Of a stretch of DNA of 64,000 nt, positions 8,699 through 19,219 are shown in pieces; positions within the stretch are counted from its first letter, which is position 1, and each line of letters begins with the position of its first letter. This DNA comes from Flavobacteriales bacterium (GTDB lineage Bacteria; Bacteroidota; Bacteroidia; Flavobacteriales_E; Vicingaceae). The stretch is taken from assembly GCA_026196775.1 (NCBI GenBank), contig JAPHUD010000011.1:1-64000 (forward strand). Reading direction: 5' to 3'. Both the position numbers and the translations under genes were made by a program. The notes below the pieces were generated by a model. That model searched no databases and had not been told where the DNA came from. It worked only from the letters and a program-made list of their open reading frames with translations.

Positions 8699-10018
8699 TT
8701 AATTTTCGTTTTTCCAATTTAAACGGTCGGCTTGGGCAAATTGCCATGGAGCTCCGTTATTTTCTATATTGGTAAAGATACCTGTCCATTCAGCAGGTGC
8801 TTTCGATTCTTCCATAATTAAAAATCTTCTTAAATCTACAATAATAGAAAGTTGATCGATATTTACCGGACAAGCTTGTACACAAGCATTACAACTTGTA
8901 CAAGCCAATAATTCTTCCTCTGAAATATAATCTCTTAACAAGGATTTATTATCATTAAAATCTTTACCGTTTTTATCAATTCCTTTCCCTACTTCCTCTA
9001 ACCTATCTCTAGTATCCATCATAATTTTTCGTGGAGAAAGTACTTTTCCTGTAATATTGGCCGGGCAAACATCTGTGCAACGTCCACATTCCGTGCAGGT
9101 GTAAGCATCCATCAACTGTTTCCACGTTAAATCGGTTACATCTTTAGCTCCAAATCGTTGTGGCTCTCCTTCTGGCTCAGCAGGTGCAGCGTAAGGATCG
9201 GCACTTGGGTCGAACATCATTTCTACTTCTTTTTTAACCGAAGCTAAATTATCTAACTGACCTTTTGGAGTTAATTTAGCGTAAAACACATTTGGGAAAG
9301 CCAATAAAATATGGAAGTGCTTAGAGTAAGGCAAATAATTTAAGAAAGCAAAAATTCCAATAATATGAAACCACCAAGCTCCTCTTTCCAACATAATTAA
9401 TGAAGACTCACTCATTCCTGCAAAAGCACCCATAAGTTGTCTGCTTATTGGAAATGACCCTACATTAGTGTAATGCTCACTACCTAACACTTGAAGTTGA
9501 GCATCGGCTGCATTCATTATTAAGAAAGCACTCATCAACAATATTTCGGTAATCAAAATTAGGTTAGCATCCGTTTTTGGCCAAGTGGTCATTTCTTTTC
9601 CAAAAAAACGTTTAATTCGCAATACATTTCTTCTAACTAAAAAGATAACACAAGCAACTAAAACCAATAATGCTAAACCTTCAAAAGCAGCGATAAGGAA
9701 ATGGTAAAAACCTCCCATAAATGCAAACAGACGGTGAGTTCCCAACATTCCATCAAGAACAATTTCTAACACTTCTATATTTATAATGATAAAACCTGCA
9801 TAAACAATGATATGAAGAAATCCTGCAAAAGGGCGTACCACCATTTTAGATTGTCCCAACGCTACACGAGCCATTAAGCTGAAACGTTCATTTTTTCTAT
9901 CGTTTCTGTCTAAGTCTTTACCTAACTTAATGTTTCTTATAATTGTTTTGAGGTTTTTTGCAAATAAACCTCCTGCAACAATTAATAATACTATAAAAAT
10001 GATACTTGATATTTCCAT
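8699..10018 (-). CDS. membrane-bound 4Fe-4S oxidoreductase subunit (HdrDE/NarI-like)
   Basis: 439 residues. The first ~260 contain about five to six hydrophobic helices with histidines of the NarI-like cytochrome-b type (HIIVYAGF, HFLIAAFEG, WWFHIIG). The C-terminal part carries two 4Fe-4S motifs, CTECGRCTDVCPAN (about 306-319) and CTSCNACVQACPVN (about 363-376). It would pass electrons between the quinone pool and the CCG subunit encoded downstream. The closest named relatives are HdrE-HdrD fusions; the natural substrate in Bacteroidota is unclear. Confidence 0.83.
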   Translation of the reverse strand: MEISSIIFIVLLIVAGGLFAKNLKTIIRNIKLGKDLDRNDRKNERFSLMARVALGQSKMVVRPFAGFLHIIVYAGFIIINIEVLEIVLDGMLGTHRLFAFMGGFYHFLIAAFEGLALLVLVACVIFLVRRNVLRIKRFFGKEMTTWPKTDANLILITEILLMSAFLIMNAADAQLQVLGSEHYTNVGSFPISRQLMGAFAGMSESSLIMLERGAWWFHIIGIFAFLNYLPYSKHFHILLAFPNVFYAKLTPKGQLDNLASVKKEVEMMFDPSADPYAAPAEPEGEPQRFGAKDVTDLTWKQLMDAYTCTECGRCTDVCPANITGKVLSPRKIMMDTRDRLEEVGKGIDKNGKDFNDNKSLLRDYISEEELLACTSCNACVQACPVNIDQLSIIVDLRRFLIMEESKAPAEWTGIFTNIENNGAPWQFAQADRLNWKNEN

Positions 10019-10061
10019 CTATAAGTTATTTGTTATGTGTTAATTGTTTAATCTCCAATTT

Positions 10062-10979
10062 CTAATCTCTTTTATCCTTTCTTCCAAAAATAGAAAAATG
10101 AACGTATCTTTTCGGATTAGCCTCCATATCTATCAACAACTTATCTAAATCTCTTGTTACACTTTCAAGGTTTTTATATAAGGAATCGTTGGTCATTAAT
10201 TGCCCCATTGTTCCTTCTCCATTGTTCATTTTTTGCATTACAGCGGCCATTTCATCAAAGGTTTTATTGGCTTTTTCTAGCGTAGTTTTAATATCTACTT
10301 GTTTTAATGAATCTGCCAAATCACCGTATTTTTTAACTGTTGGTTTTAAGGTATTCATAGTAGTGTTAGCATTATCTGCAAAAGTTTGGAATTTTTCTAA
10401 TGTTGTTTTAAGCGAAATCAAAGATAACTTTAAGTTTCGTTGATTTTGTTCATCAAAAAGTTTATTTAAGTTTTCTAAAGTAGTCTTTGAAACTATAATT
10501 GTAGAATCTAAAGAAATCATCAATTTTTCTGCTTTTTGTTTCATAGGCAGCAATTGTTCAGAAACATCATCAAGCATGGATTTTTCAAAATGAGAAGGAA
10601 TGGTATCACCATTTAATATCTCCTCATTAGAATCTCCTAAAGTTAGCCCAATACCTTTAGAGCTAAGTAAGTCTAGGCTTATGAGGTTGGCAACAGAGTT
10701 TTTTGGTATTTTTAGTGTTCCATCAGTTATAACTAGTTTCACCATTAAATTTCCAGATTGATCACCTTTAAAATAAACATCGCTTACCAACCCCACTTGG
10801 AAACCATTAACAATAACTGGAGATGACTTTGCTAATCCCCCAATAAATGGGTATTCTGTGTAAACTGTTTTATTAGAATTGAATAGATTAGTGCCTTTCA
10901 AATAATTGTAACCCCAAACTAATAAAGCTATTGCTACTATTGACACAAATCCAACCTTAACTTCTTTTGAAATTTTCAT
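10062..10979 (-). CDS. MlaD/MCE-domain lipid-transport protein
   Basis: 305 residues. One N-terminal anchor helix (about 8-24, VGFVSIVAIALLVWGYNYL) is followed by a single MCE domain at about 38-115 (FIGGLAKSSPVIVNGFQVGLVSDVYF), then a long alpha-helical, probably coiled-coil region to about 290. MCE proteins form hexameric rings that carry phospholipid across the periplasm. No MlaE permease or MlaF ATPase is adjacent; instead it lies between the amidase and the Fe-S genes. Confidence 0.88.
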   Translation of the reverse strand: MKISKEVKVGFVSIVAIALLVWGYNYLKGTNLFNSNKTVYTEYPFIGGLAKSSPVIVNGFQVGLVSDVYFKGDQSGNLMVKLVITDGTLKIPKNSVANLISLDLLSSKGIGLTLGDSNEEILNGDTIPSHFEKSMLDDVSEQLLPMKQKAEKLMISLDSTIIVSKTTLENLNKLFDEQNQRNLKLSLISLKTTLEKFQTFADNANTTMNTLKPTVKKYGDLADSLKQVDIKTTLEKANKTFDEMAAVMQKMNNGEGTMGQLMTNDSLYKNLESVTRDLDKLLIDMEANPKRYVHFSIFGRKDKRD

Positions 10980-11147
10980 CTGTTTTTTCTTATTTTTTTC
11001 AATAGGTCAGATGTAACTCGCCAATAATCAAATTGTTTTGTATTAAAAGCATAACCATGACTCGTTTCATTTTAGTTATTTAACTGTGCAAATATCGTGA
11101 AAGTGATTTTATATACCAAACATTATTAGGTGTATAAATTATCTTAC

Positions 11148-12320
11148 TTACTTAATGTTCAACGCCTCACTAAGAGAAATTCTTTTGCCGTTATTGAAAG
11201 CGACTATAAATGCATCTGTAAATCCTTTTTCTTTCAATTTCAACTGTAAAATATTAGCCGTCTCTATGCTTTTTTCATTTCCTACTGTATAGCGATAAAT
11301 GCCCCCTGCTTCATAATACGTTACATCTTCAATTCCATTAAAATTTTCTGGTATCAATTCTTTCTTTTGTGATGAAGTAGCTATTTGCACTTTAAAAATC
11401 AACCCTGTTTCTGCTTTAGTATTTTTATCTTTCTTGTCTTTTTTAGTTGAAGGAGTTTCTTTTTCAGGAGTTTTTTGCTCTATCACTTGTTCTTTTTCTG
11501 GTTCAGGTTGTTCGGGTTTAACCTGTTTTTCATCAAATTCAAGTTTGTATTCTTTAAAAGCCCTATAAATTGCAGACGCCATAAAATCCTGATTAACAGG
11601 TGAGTTTAGGAATTTTTCTTCTTCTTTATTGGTTAAAAAACCAGTTTCTATTAACACACTTGGCATATTGGTTTGGTGCAACACCAAAAAACCAGCTTGC
11701 TTTACTCCCCTATCTATCCTACCAACTCTATCTTTAAATTGAGCTTGAATTTTTGCCGCAAAATTTAAACTCTGATCAAGAAAAGCACTTTGTCTTAAAT
11801 TTAAAACAATATAAGATTCTGGTGAGTTAGGGTCGAAGTTTTCATAACGCGTTTCATAATCATCTTCTAACAAAATAGAGGAGTTCTCTCTTTTAGCAAC
11901 ATTAAGGTTAGCTTCTGTTTTGTGCAATCCCATTACATAGGTTTCTGTCCCTATTGCGGTTGCTGGACCTGAATTTACATGAATACAAATAAACAAATCT
12001 GCTTTGGCTTTATTAGCAATTTTAGCTCTCTCATCCAATTTCACAAAAACATCTGTAGTTCGGGTATAAACTACTTTTACATCTTTAAAATTTTCTTCAA
12101 TATATTTCCCCAATTTTAATGAAATTGCCAACGCCACATCTTTTTCGTTAGAGAAAGAACCTTGGCAACCACCATCATGCCCCCCATGTCCAGCATCTAT
12201 AACTACAGTTTTTATTCCGTAAAAAGAATCTTCATCAAAATTTATAGAAAATGATGTCGTTATTAAAAAAACAGCAATTACAAAAAACCAAAAAATCTTA
12301 TTATTCACTATATCACGCAT
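11148..12320 (-). CDS. N-acetylmuramoyl-L-alanine amidase (Amidase_3) with SPOR-like tail
   Basis: 390 residues. Signal or anchor at about 9-25, then the zinc amidase domain: DAGHGGHDGG (first His), the NEKDV Glu, the ICIHVNSG His, and the catalytic VLIETGFLTNKEEE. A Lys/Glu/Pro-rich linker (about 265-310) leads to a C-terminal ~75-residue domain (FKVQIATSSQKK... FTDAFIVAFNNGK) like a SPOR septal-peptidoglycan-binding domain. It cleaves the stem peptide from MurNAc, probably in daughter-cell separation. It is divergent from lptD, sharing a 159-bp promoter region. Confidence 0.9.
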   Translation of the reverse strand: MRDIVNNKIFWFFVIAVFLITTSFSINFDEDSFYGIKTVVIDAGHGGHDGGCQGSFSNEKDVALAISLKLGKYIEENFKDVKVVYTRTTDVFVKLDERAKIANKAKADLFICIHVNSGPATAIGTETYVMGLHKTEANLNVAKRENSSILLEDDYETRYENFDPNSPESYIVLNLRQSAFLDQSLNFAAKIQAQFKDRVGRIDRGVKQAGFLVLHQTNMPSVLIETGFLTNKEEEKFLNSPVNQDFMASAIYRAFKEYKLEFDEKQVKPEQPEPEKEQVIEQKTPEKETPSTKKDKKDKNTKAETGLIFKVQIATSSQKKELIPENFNGIEDVTYYEAGGIYRYTVGNEKSIETANILQLKLKEKGFTDAFIVAFNNGKRISLSEALNIK

Positions 12321-12479
12321 TTATAAAAATGTTAAAAACCTAGGTTTTATTAATGTCAAATTTATTTTTTTTAGCTTTGGAGCCTCGTTAAAAAAGTTTT
12401 GTTTTATCACAACCTAAATGTTAATAATTATCAAGAATTAATTCACTAAAAAACACCTCTTTAAGAAATCTATTTTTTT

Positions 12480-15020
12480 GTGCAAGCAACCAAGTTTCAT
12501 ACCAACAAAAATTTGACAGCTTTATTGTTATTACTAACGATAGCTCTTTTTAGCACAAGCTCTTTTTTGGCTGCACAAGAAACAACAACGGATTCTACCT
12601 CGCATTTAGTACCCGACAGCTCTATTTCTAAAGATGCTGTTTCTTCAAAACTTCATTACAAATCTACTGACTCCATTAGGTTTGATATGAAGAATAAAAT
12701 GGTTTATCTATTTGGAAATGTTGAAGTTTATTATGAAGATATTGAATTAAAAGCCGAAGAAGTTGAGATAAATTTAGACTCCAATATTGTTATTGCCAGA
12801 GGAAAACAAGATTCTTTAGGAAAGTTTTATGGAGAACCAGTAATGAAAGAAGCTGGAAAAGTATTTAATGCTCACGAAATAAAATACAATATTAAAACTA
12901 AAAAAGGCATTATTACCGAAGTAATGACTCATGAGGGAGAAAGCTATATACATGGAAAAAAAGTCTACAAAACCCCTGACAATGTAATGTACATTCGGCA
13001 TGGCAAATATACTACCTGCAACAAAAAACATCCTCATTATTTTTTTAGTGCTTCTAAATTAAAGATTATACCTAAAGACAAAATTGTAACTGGTCCGGCA
13101 AACTTAGTCATTGAAGATATTCCTACACCAATTGGTATTCCCTTTGGCTTTTTTCCGAACACTGACAAACAACAATCAGGTATTTTAATTCCTACCCCTG
13201 GAGAAAGTGGTCAGTATGGATTTTTCTTGCTTAATGGTGGTTATTACTGGGGAGTTAGCGACAAACTTAATCTACAACTTACAGGAGACATCTATTCTAA
13301 AGGAAGTTGGGCAGGAAATTTTATTTCAAATTACAAAAACAGATATAGATATAGTGGTAATTTAGATATTAGATTCTCTACTTTTAAGGATGGAATTGAA
13401 GGTTTATCTAATTACTCTGAAAAGCAAGATTTCTTTTTTAGATGGAATCATTCTCAAGACCCAAAAGCTCGTCCAACCAGCAACTTTTCAGCAAATGTAA
13501 ATATTGGAACCAGTCAAAACTTTACCAATAACTTTAATAGCAGTGGTCAAGATTTTTTAAGCGCTTCTTTCAACTCTACTGTTTCTTATAAAAAATCTTG
13601 GGATGGAAAACCTTTCAACTTAGCCTTAAATGGGTTTCACAGTCAAAATGTACAAACCAAATCAGTAACTGTTCGCTTGCCAGAAGTTGCTTTTAATGTT
13701 AGCCGACTTCAACCATTAAAAACCAATAAACCAGGAAAAAGAAACGATTTTCTAGACAACTTTGGTGTAAGCTACTCCATGAACATGAAAAACGAAATTA
13801 CTGCAGGCGATTCTCTTTTTACTTTTGACAACATGGATGCATTAAACAAGCAATTCCGAACCGGAATGAGACACAGTATTCCTATTAGTACGTCTATGAA
13901 AATGTTCAAGCATTTTACTGTAAATCCTGCTGCCAACTTTAGTGAAACTTGGTACATAGAATCTTTAGAAAAAAAATGGAATGAGAATAGCAATGAATTA
14001 ATTGTTGATACCGTGAATGGTTTTGTTAGAACAGGATCTTATGATTTGAATATGAATGTAACTACCAAGTTATATGGAATGTATCAATACAAAAGTAAAG
14101 TAATAAAAGCTATCCGACATGTAGCAACACCATCTATTGGTTTTTCTTACATTCCTGAAAATACCCAAGGTATAGAAACGTATAGAGATTCCTTAAACAA
14201 CGAATTTGAATACTCCATCTTTCAAAATGGTATTTATGGCAATAATAACCGACAAGAGGCAGGAAATATTAACCTAGGTTTGCTCAACAACTTTGAGATG
14301 AAAGTGAGAAATAGAAAAGATAGTTTAGGTGAAGACAAAAAAATAAAACTTTTGGAAAACCTTGGCTTCCGAAGTAGTTACAACATGATTGCTGATTCTT
14401 TAAATTGGAGTAATATAAACATTGATGCTCGTACCAACATTTTTAGAGTAATTACTTTAAATTATAACGCCCAGCTAGATCCTTATCAACTGGATAGTTT
14501 AGGTAGAAAAATCAACTTGTTTGAATACAGCAAAAACGGAAAAATGGGTAGATTAATTAGCTCCAATTTAGCTGTTGGATTTTCATTGAGAAGTAAAACC
14601 AACACTGCCAATAAAGAAGAAAAAACCAGCAGTTACGGAACTGAAGAGGAATTGGCTTACATAAGATCAAATCCGCAAGCATACATAGATTTTAATGTGC
14701 CTTGGACATTAAATGTAAGCTACAATATCCGTTATTCAAAACCACAATTTGAAGCTACTACTGTTCAAACACTTAATTTCTCGGGAGATTTTAGCTTAAC
14801 TCAGAAATGGAAAGTTGGTTTTACCTCTGGTTATGATTTTGAAACAAAAGATTTAACCTATACTACTGTAGATATTTATAGAGACTTACATTGTTGGGAA
14901 ATGAGTTTTAACTGGATACCTTTTGGAGTAAGACAAAGTTATTTGTTTACTATTAAGATTAAATCTGCCATTTTACAAGATTTAAAAATGACCAGAAGAA
15001 GCGTGCCTAATATTTTTTAG
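12480..15020 (+). CDS. lptD: LPS-assembly protein LptD, Bacteroidota type
   Basis: 846 residues from a GTG start; the signal peptide (LLLLTIALFSTSSFLAAQ) follows about 15 residues in and no better ATG is close. Residues about 55-160 form an OstA/LptA-like beta-jellyroll (MVYLFGNVEVYYEDIELKAEEVEI), and the rest is a long beta-barrel with the conserved IPTPIGIPFGFFP segment at about 215. LptD inserts LPS into the outer leaflet with LptE. Neither lptE nor the other lpt genes are nearby. The divergent gene is a peptidoglycan amidase. Confidence 0.88.
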   Translation: MQATKFHTNKNLTALLLLLTIALFSTSSFLAAQETTTDSTSHLVPDSSISKDAVSSKLHYKSTDSIRFDMKNKMVYLFGNVEVYYEDIELKAEEVEINLDSNIVIARGKQDSLGKFYGEPVMKEAGKVFNAHEIKYNIKTKKGIITEVMTHEGESYIHGKKVYKTPDNVMYIRHGKYTTCNKKHPHYFFSASKLKIIPKDKIVTGPANLVIEDIPTPIGIPFGFFPNTDKQQSGILIPTPGESGQYGFFLLNGGYYWGVSDKLNLQLTGDIYSKGSWAGNFISNYKNRYRYSGNLDIRFSTFKDGIEGLSNYSEKQDFFFRWNHSQDPKARPTSNFSANVNIGTSQNFTNNFNSSGQDFLSASFNSTVSYKKSWDGKPFNLALNGFHSQNVQTKSVTVRLPEVAFNVSRLQPLKTNKPGKRNDFLDNFGVSYSMNMKNEITAGDSLFTFDNMDALNKQFRTGMRHSIPISTSMKMFKHFTVNPAANFSETWYIESLEKKWNENSNELIVDTVNGFVRTGSYDLNMNVTTKLYGMYQYKSKVIKAIRHVATPSIGFSYIPENTQGIETYRDSLNNEFEYSIFQNGIYGNNNRQEAGNINLGLLNNFEMKVRNRKDSLGEDKKIKLLENLGFRSSYNMIADSLNWSNINIDARTNIFRVITLNYNAQLDPYQLDSLGRKINLFEYSKNGKMGRLISSNLAVGFSLRSKTNTANKEEKTSSYGTEEELAYIRSNPQAYIDFNVPWTLNVSYNIRYSKPQFEATTVQTLNFSGDFSLTQKWKVGFTSGYDFETKDLTYTTVDIYRDLHCWEMSFNWIPFGVRQSYLFTIKIKSAILQDLKMTRRSVPNIF

Positions 15021-15371
15021 AACGCTATTTTATAGAACTCATTCTACTCAAAGCATGTCAAGTTATCTATTTAAAGCATTCACATGTGAAATAATTAATT
15101 CATCATTACTCTAGATTTCCATGACAAAAACCAATGTTTAGCATCTTTAATCCAATTTGTTTTAATAAAATTTATAAGTACTCCACTTATACATCAGACA
15201 TATTAAGGTTAAACCCAAGTTGATTGAATTTATCGAACAACGGTTTTTTAACCTTTACCATACTTTATTATATATTCTAATGTTAATAGGCAACTAAAAC
15301 TGTTTTAAACAGTCTATAAATCAACAGTTTTATTCCTATATTTGTATATTGCAACATAATTTGGTGCTATT
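15021..15371. other. intergenic region, 351 bp
   Basis: AT-rich, with no open frame or RNA structure I can support. The only regulatory-looking element is TATATTTG at 15337-15344, matching the Bacteroidota -7 consensus TANNTTTG 28 bp before the TTG start of the next gene, but no TTTG/TTG box lies at the right distance upstream. Confidence 0.4.
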
Positions 15372-18300
15372 TTGAAAAACTATTTACTCATAATCAGTCT
15401 TCTATTAGGTTTTTCGGCTTTTGCCCAACGGCCATATATTGAATTTAAAGAAAACAAAGGTCAGTGGCATGAAAATGTACTTTACAAAGCAAAACTTCCT
15501 GCTGGAGAATTATACCTAGAACAAAATAGCTTAACGTATCAATTTTTTAAAGAAGCTGATTTACATAAAATTGATGAGTTACATCACAACTTTATTAAAA
15601 ACCCTACGGCTGCAGATTCTGTCATTAATTTACACGCTTTTAAAGTGAATTTTAAAAACTCACTTAATGCAACGCTTATTCCTACTAAATTAAGACCCGA
15701 CTACGAAAATTACTTTATTGGTAATGATGACTCCAAGTGGGCTTCTAATGTTCAGAAGTATGAAGAAATGGTTTACCAACAAATTTATAACAACATTGAT
15801 TTAGCATTTTATTTAAAAGATGGGATTTTCAAATATGATTTTATTGTTGCTCCAAATGGAAACCCTCAAGATATTCAATTAGCCTATAATGGAGTTGATG
15901 AACTTTTTATTAAAAACGGTAATTTACACATCAAAACATCAGTAAATGAATTAATTGAACAAAAACCTTATGCCTATCAGAATATTAATGGTAAAGAAAA
16001 AGAAATTAAATGTTTATTCCAATTAGACAACAATATCTTAAGCTTTCATTTTCCAAAAGGATATAACTCCAATTATCCATTAATTATAGACCCTGCTCTT
16101 GTTTTTGCTTCTTATTCTGGAGCTACTGTAGACAATTGGGGCTACACCTCAACTTTTAATGATTTAGGAAACTTATATGGCGGAGGTGTAAGTTTTGGAG
16201 TTGGCTACCCTGTTACAACAGGAGCCATACAAACAACTTTTGGAGGTGGTGCTTTAGATATTTCTATTAGTAAATTTTCACCAAATGGTTCTTCTTTAGA
16301 ATACTCAACTTATTTTGGTGGAGGCAATTCTGACTATCCCCATAGTATGATAGTGAATAGCAATGATGAATTACTGGTTTTTGGAACAACTGCTTCCAAT
16401 AATTTCCCCACAACACCGGGAGCTTATTCTACAACGCTTTCTGGAGCCTATGATGCTTATGTGATTAAATTTAGTGCTAATGGACAAACATTATTAGCTT
16501 CAACTTATATTGGGGGAACAGGAAATGATGGTTTAAACAATCTACAACCACTTAAATACAATTATGCTGATGAACACCGAGGAGAAATTATTGTTGATAC
16601 CAACGATAACATTTTTGTAGCTACAGTAACTTCTTCTTCAGATTTTCCTGTAACCCCAGGGTCAATACAAACTACAAATGCAGGTGGAAATGATGGTTGT
16701 GTGTTTAAACTTTCTCCTAACCTAAATTCCTTACTTTTTAGTTCCTATCTAGGAGGAACAGGAACTGATGCTGCTTACTCCCTCCAATTTGCAAGTAATG
16801 GTGATATTTTAGTCACTGGAGGAACTACCAGTAATGACTTCCCTACTACATTAGGAACATTAAACCCTACAAGTTTAGGTAATACTGACGGCTGGTTAAT
16901 GAAAATAAATAATAGTGCAACTTCTATACTTGCCAGCACTTATATTGGTACAGCAAATGATTACAATCAATGTTATTTTGTACAATTAGATACTGCTGAC
17001 AATGTTTATGTGGTAGGACAAACAAGAAATGGCTACCCAATTTTTCCTGCTACAGTCTACAACAACCCTAGTAGCGGACAGTTTTTACATAAACTTACTA
17101 ACGATTTATCTACAACTGTATTTTCAACTACTTTTGGTACAGGTTCTGGCTTTGTTGATATTGCACTCTCTGCATTTTTGGTGAATGAATGTAATTACAT
17201 TCTACTTTCTGGATGGGGAGGCGCTGTAAACTCAAATGCTTTAGCTACAAATAGCACTACCAACAATTTACCCATAACTGCTAATGCATTACAACCAACA
17301 ACAGACGGTAGTGACTATTATTTAGCTATGTTTTCAGAAGATGCTGACAGCTTAATGTATGCCACTTTTTTTGGTGGCAATGCCAGTTTCGATCATGTTG
17401 ATGGTGGTACAAGTAGATTCGACAAAAAAGGTATTGTTTACCAAGCCGTTTGTGCCTCTTGTTTTGGTTCTACATCAGATTTTCCAACTACTCCAGGAGC
17501 TTGGTCAAATACTGATAATGGCCCTAATTGTAATTTAGGTGTTTTTAAATTAGATTTATCAAGTTTAACTGCTGATGCAGAAGTGTTTACTACACCCTAT
17601 TATTGTGTTGGAGATACTGTTCAGTTTCAAAACTTAAGTAATGGTGGTGTAACCTATTTTTGGGATTTTGGTGACGGATATACCTCAACAGATTTTCAAC
17701 CAACTCACGTATTCGACTCAGCAGGAACCTATCATGTAATGTTAATAGCACTCGACTCTGTTTCATGTATTTTAGTTGATACTGACTATGTTGATGTTTT
17801 TATTGCAGCTCCACCAACAGCTATCACTAACCCAATTAATGGTATTTGTAGAGGAGACTCCACTCAACTAAATGCAAGTGGCGGGGCAACTTATGTATGG
17901 ACACCAAATTATAATATTTCTAACGATAGTATTGACAATCCATTAGTATGGCCAGATACCACTACGCTTTATACTGTTGTAGTTCATGATAGTTGCGGAA
18001 TAGATACCGCAGAAATATTAGTCACTGTTTTTCAAAAGAATATTAATATTAACCCTGATACAATGGTTTGTTTAGGACAGAGTGCACAACTCACAGCTTA
18101 TGGAGGTGTGAGTTATTTATGGCATCCTGCAGCAAGTCTTAACAATAATACTATTGACAATCCTATGGCTACGCCAAGCATAAACACCACTTATACTGTT
18201 GAAATAACTGATAGCAATAATTGTACTTGGGATACTATCACTACTGTATTAATTGATACTGTTTTACCTAATGCCATAACTATGGATGATGATACCATTT

Positions 18301-19214
18301 GTCAAGGTGATACCATTACCATATACGGCTCTGGTGGCCAAACTTATTCATGGACACCAAACTCGACACTGGATACTCCAAATGACTCCGCTACTTTAGC
18401 TTATCCAACACAAACAACAACTTATATTTTAGAAGCTGCCAACGGTTGTGGAAATGATTATGATACGCTTACTCTTAGCATAATAGATATTCATGCTGAT
18501 ATTGTTAATGATACAGCTGTCTGTATTGGAAACAGAGCTAATTTATGGGCTAGTGGTGGAGAAAGTTATTATTGGTCACCTACAATGGGACTTAACAATA
18601 ACACAAGCCCTAACATATCACCAGAAATATATGTCCCCATAACTTATTACGTAGACGTAACTGATAGCAATGGTTGCATTACCGTACTTTCTGTTTTTGT
18701 TGACACCTTAACTAACCCTAAAGTTAATTTAGGAGAAGATATTGAAGCTACTTGGGGAGAAACAGTTCAACTTAATTCTAACTCGAATGGCGTGCAATAC
18801 ACATGGACACCAATAGAAGGATTGAGCTGCTCAGATTGTCCTAACCCGATAGTAAATGCTCAAGCATCTTCTACTTATTATTTAACCGTTTTAGGAGCTA
18901 ATGGATGCTATAGTTATGATACCATAAGTGTATTTTTTGATGGTGCTATTTATGTTCCTAACTCTTTTACTCCCGATGGAGATGGAATTAACGATATTTT
19001 CTATGCTTATGGTGTGGACATTAAAGAATTCGAGTTATATATTTTCGACCGTTGGGGAGAAAAACTTTTCTATTCTGATAACATGGAAGACGGGTGGGAC
19101 GGAACTTACAAAGGTACTTTAGTAAAAAACGACACTTACGTTTGGAAAGTAATTTTTAAAGATGTACTCAATAAACGAGGTGAGCTAATTGGCACAGTTA
19201 CTTTGATAAGATAA
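15372..19214 (+). CDS. giant secreted SBBP/PKD protein with gliding-type (T9SS type B) sorting domain
   Basis: 1280 residues from a TTG start that immediately precedes a textbook signal peptide (MKNYLLIISLLLGFSAFAQ); no ATG is available. A conserved N-terminal domain (ENKGQWHENVLYKAKLPAG) precedes several SBBP-type beta-propeller repeats (about 240-700, recurring STYFGG and NFPTTPGAY). A PKD domain is at about 740-815 (FWDFGDGYTSTD), then four or so Ig-like repeats with conserved cysteines, then the gliding-motility C-terminal domain (YVPNSFTPDGDGINDIFYAYG ending GTVTLIR). It should be exported by T9SS and attached at the cell surface. Adhesion is a guess. Confidence 0.9.
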   Translation: MKNYLLIISLLLGFSAFAQRPYIEFKENKGQWHENVLYKAKLPAGELYLEQNSLTYQFFKEADLHKIDELHHNFIKNPTAADSVINLHAFKVNFKNSLNATLIPTKLRPDYENYFIGNDDSKWASNVQKYEEMVYQQIYNNIDLAFYLKDGIFKYDFIVAPNGNPQDIQLAYNGVDELFIKNGNLHIKTSVNELIEQKPYAYQNINGKEKEIKCLFQLDNNILSFHFPKGYNSNYPLIIDPALVFASYSGATVDNWGYTSTFNDLGNLYGGGVSFGVGYPVTTGAIQTTFGGGALDISISKFSPNGSSLEYSTYFGGGNSDYPHSMIVNSNDELLVFGTTASNNFPTTPGAYSTTLSGAYDAYVIKFSANGQTLLASTYIGGTGNDGLNNLQPLKYNYADEHRGEIIVDTNDNIFVATVTSSSDFPVTPGSIQTTNAGGNDGCVFKLSPNLNSLLFSSYLGGTGTDAAYSLQFASNGDILVTGGTTSNDFPTTLGTLNPTSLGNTDGWLMKINNSATSILASTYIGTANDYNQCYFVQLDTADNVYVVGQTRNGYPIFPATVYNNPSSGQFLHKLTNDLSTTVFSTTFGTGSGFVDIALSAFLVNECNYILLSGWGGAVNSNALATNSTTNNLPITANALQPTTDGSDYYLAMFSEDADSLMYATFFGGNASFDHVDGGTSRFDKKGIVYQAVCASCFGSTSDFPTTPGAWSNTDNGPNCNLGVFKLDLSSLTADAEVFTTPYYCVGDTVQFQNLSNGGVTYFWDFGDGYTSTDFQPTHVFDSAGTYHVMLIALDSVSCILVDTDYVDVFIAAPPTAITNPINGICRGDSTQLNASGGATYVWTPNYNISNDSIDNPLVWPDTTTLYTVVVHDSCGIDTAEILVTVFQKNININPDTMVCLGQSAQLTAYGGVSYLWHPAASLNNNTIDNPMATPSINTTYTVEITDSNNCTWDTITTVLIDTVLPNAITMDDDTICQGDTITIYGSGGQTYSWTPNSTLDTPNDSATLAYPTQTTTYILEAANGCGNDYDTLTLSIIDIHADIVNDTAVCIGNRANLWASGGESYYWSPTMGLNNNTSPNISPEIYVPITYYVDVTDSNGCITVLSVFVDTLTNPKVNLGEDIEATWGETVQLNSNSNGVQYTWTPIEGLSCSDCPNPIVNAQASSTYYLTVLGANGCYSYDTISVFFDGAIYVPNSFTPDGDGINDIFYAYGVDIKEFELYIFDRWGEKLFYSDNMEDGWDGTYKGTLVKNDTYVWKVIFKDVLNKRGELIGTVTLIR

Positions 19215-19219
19215 CTCAA

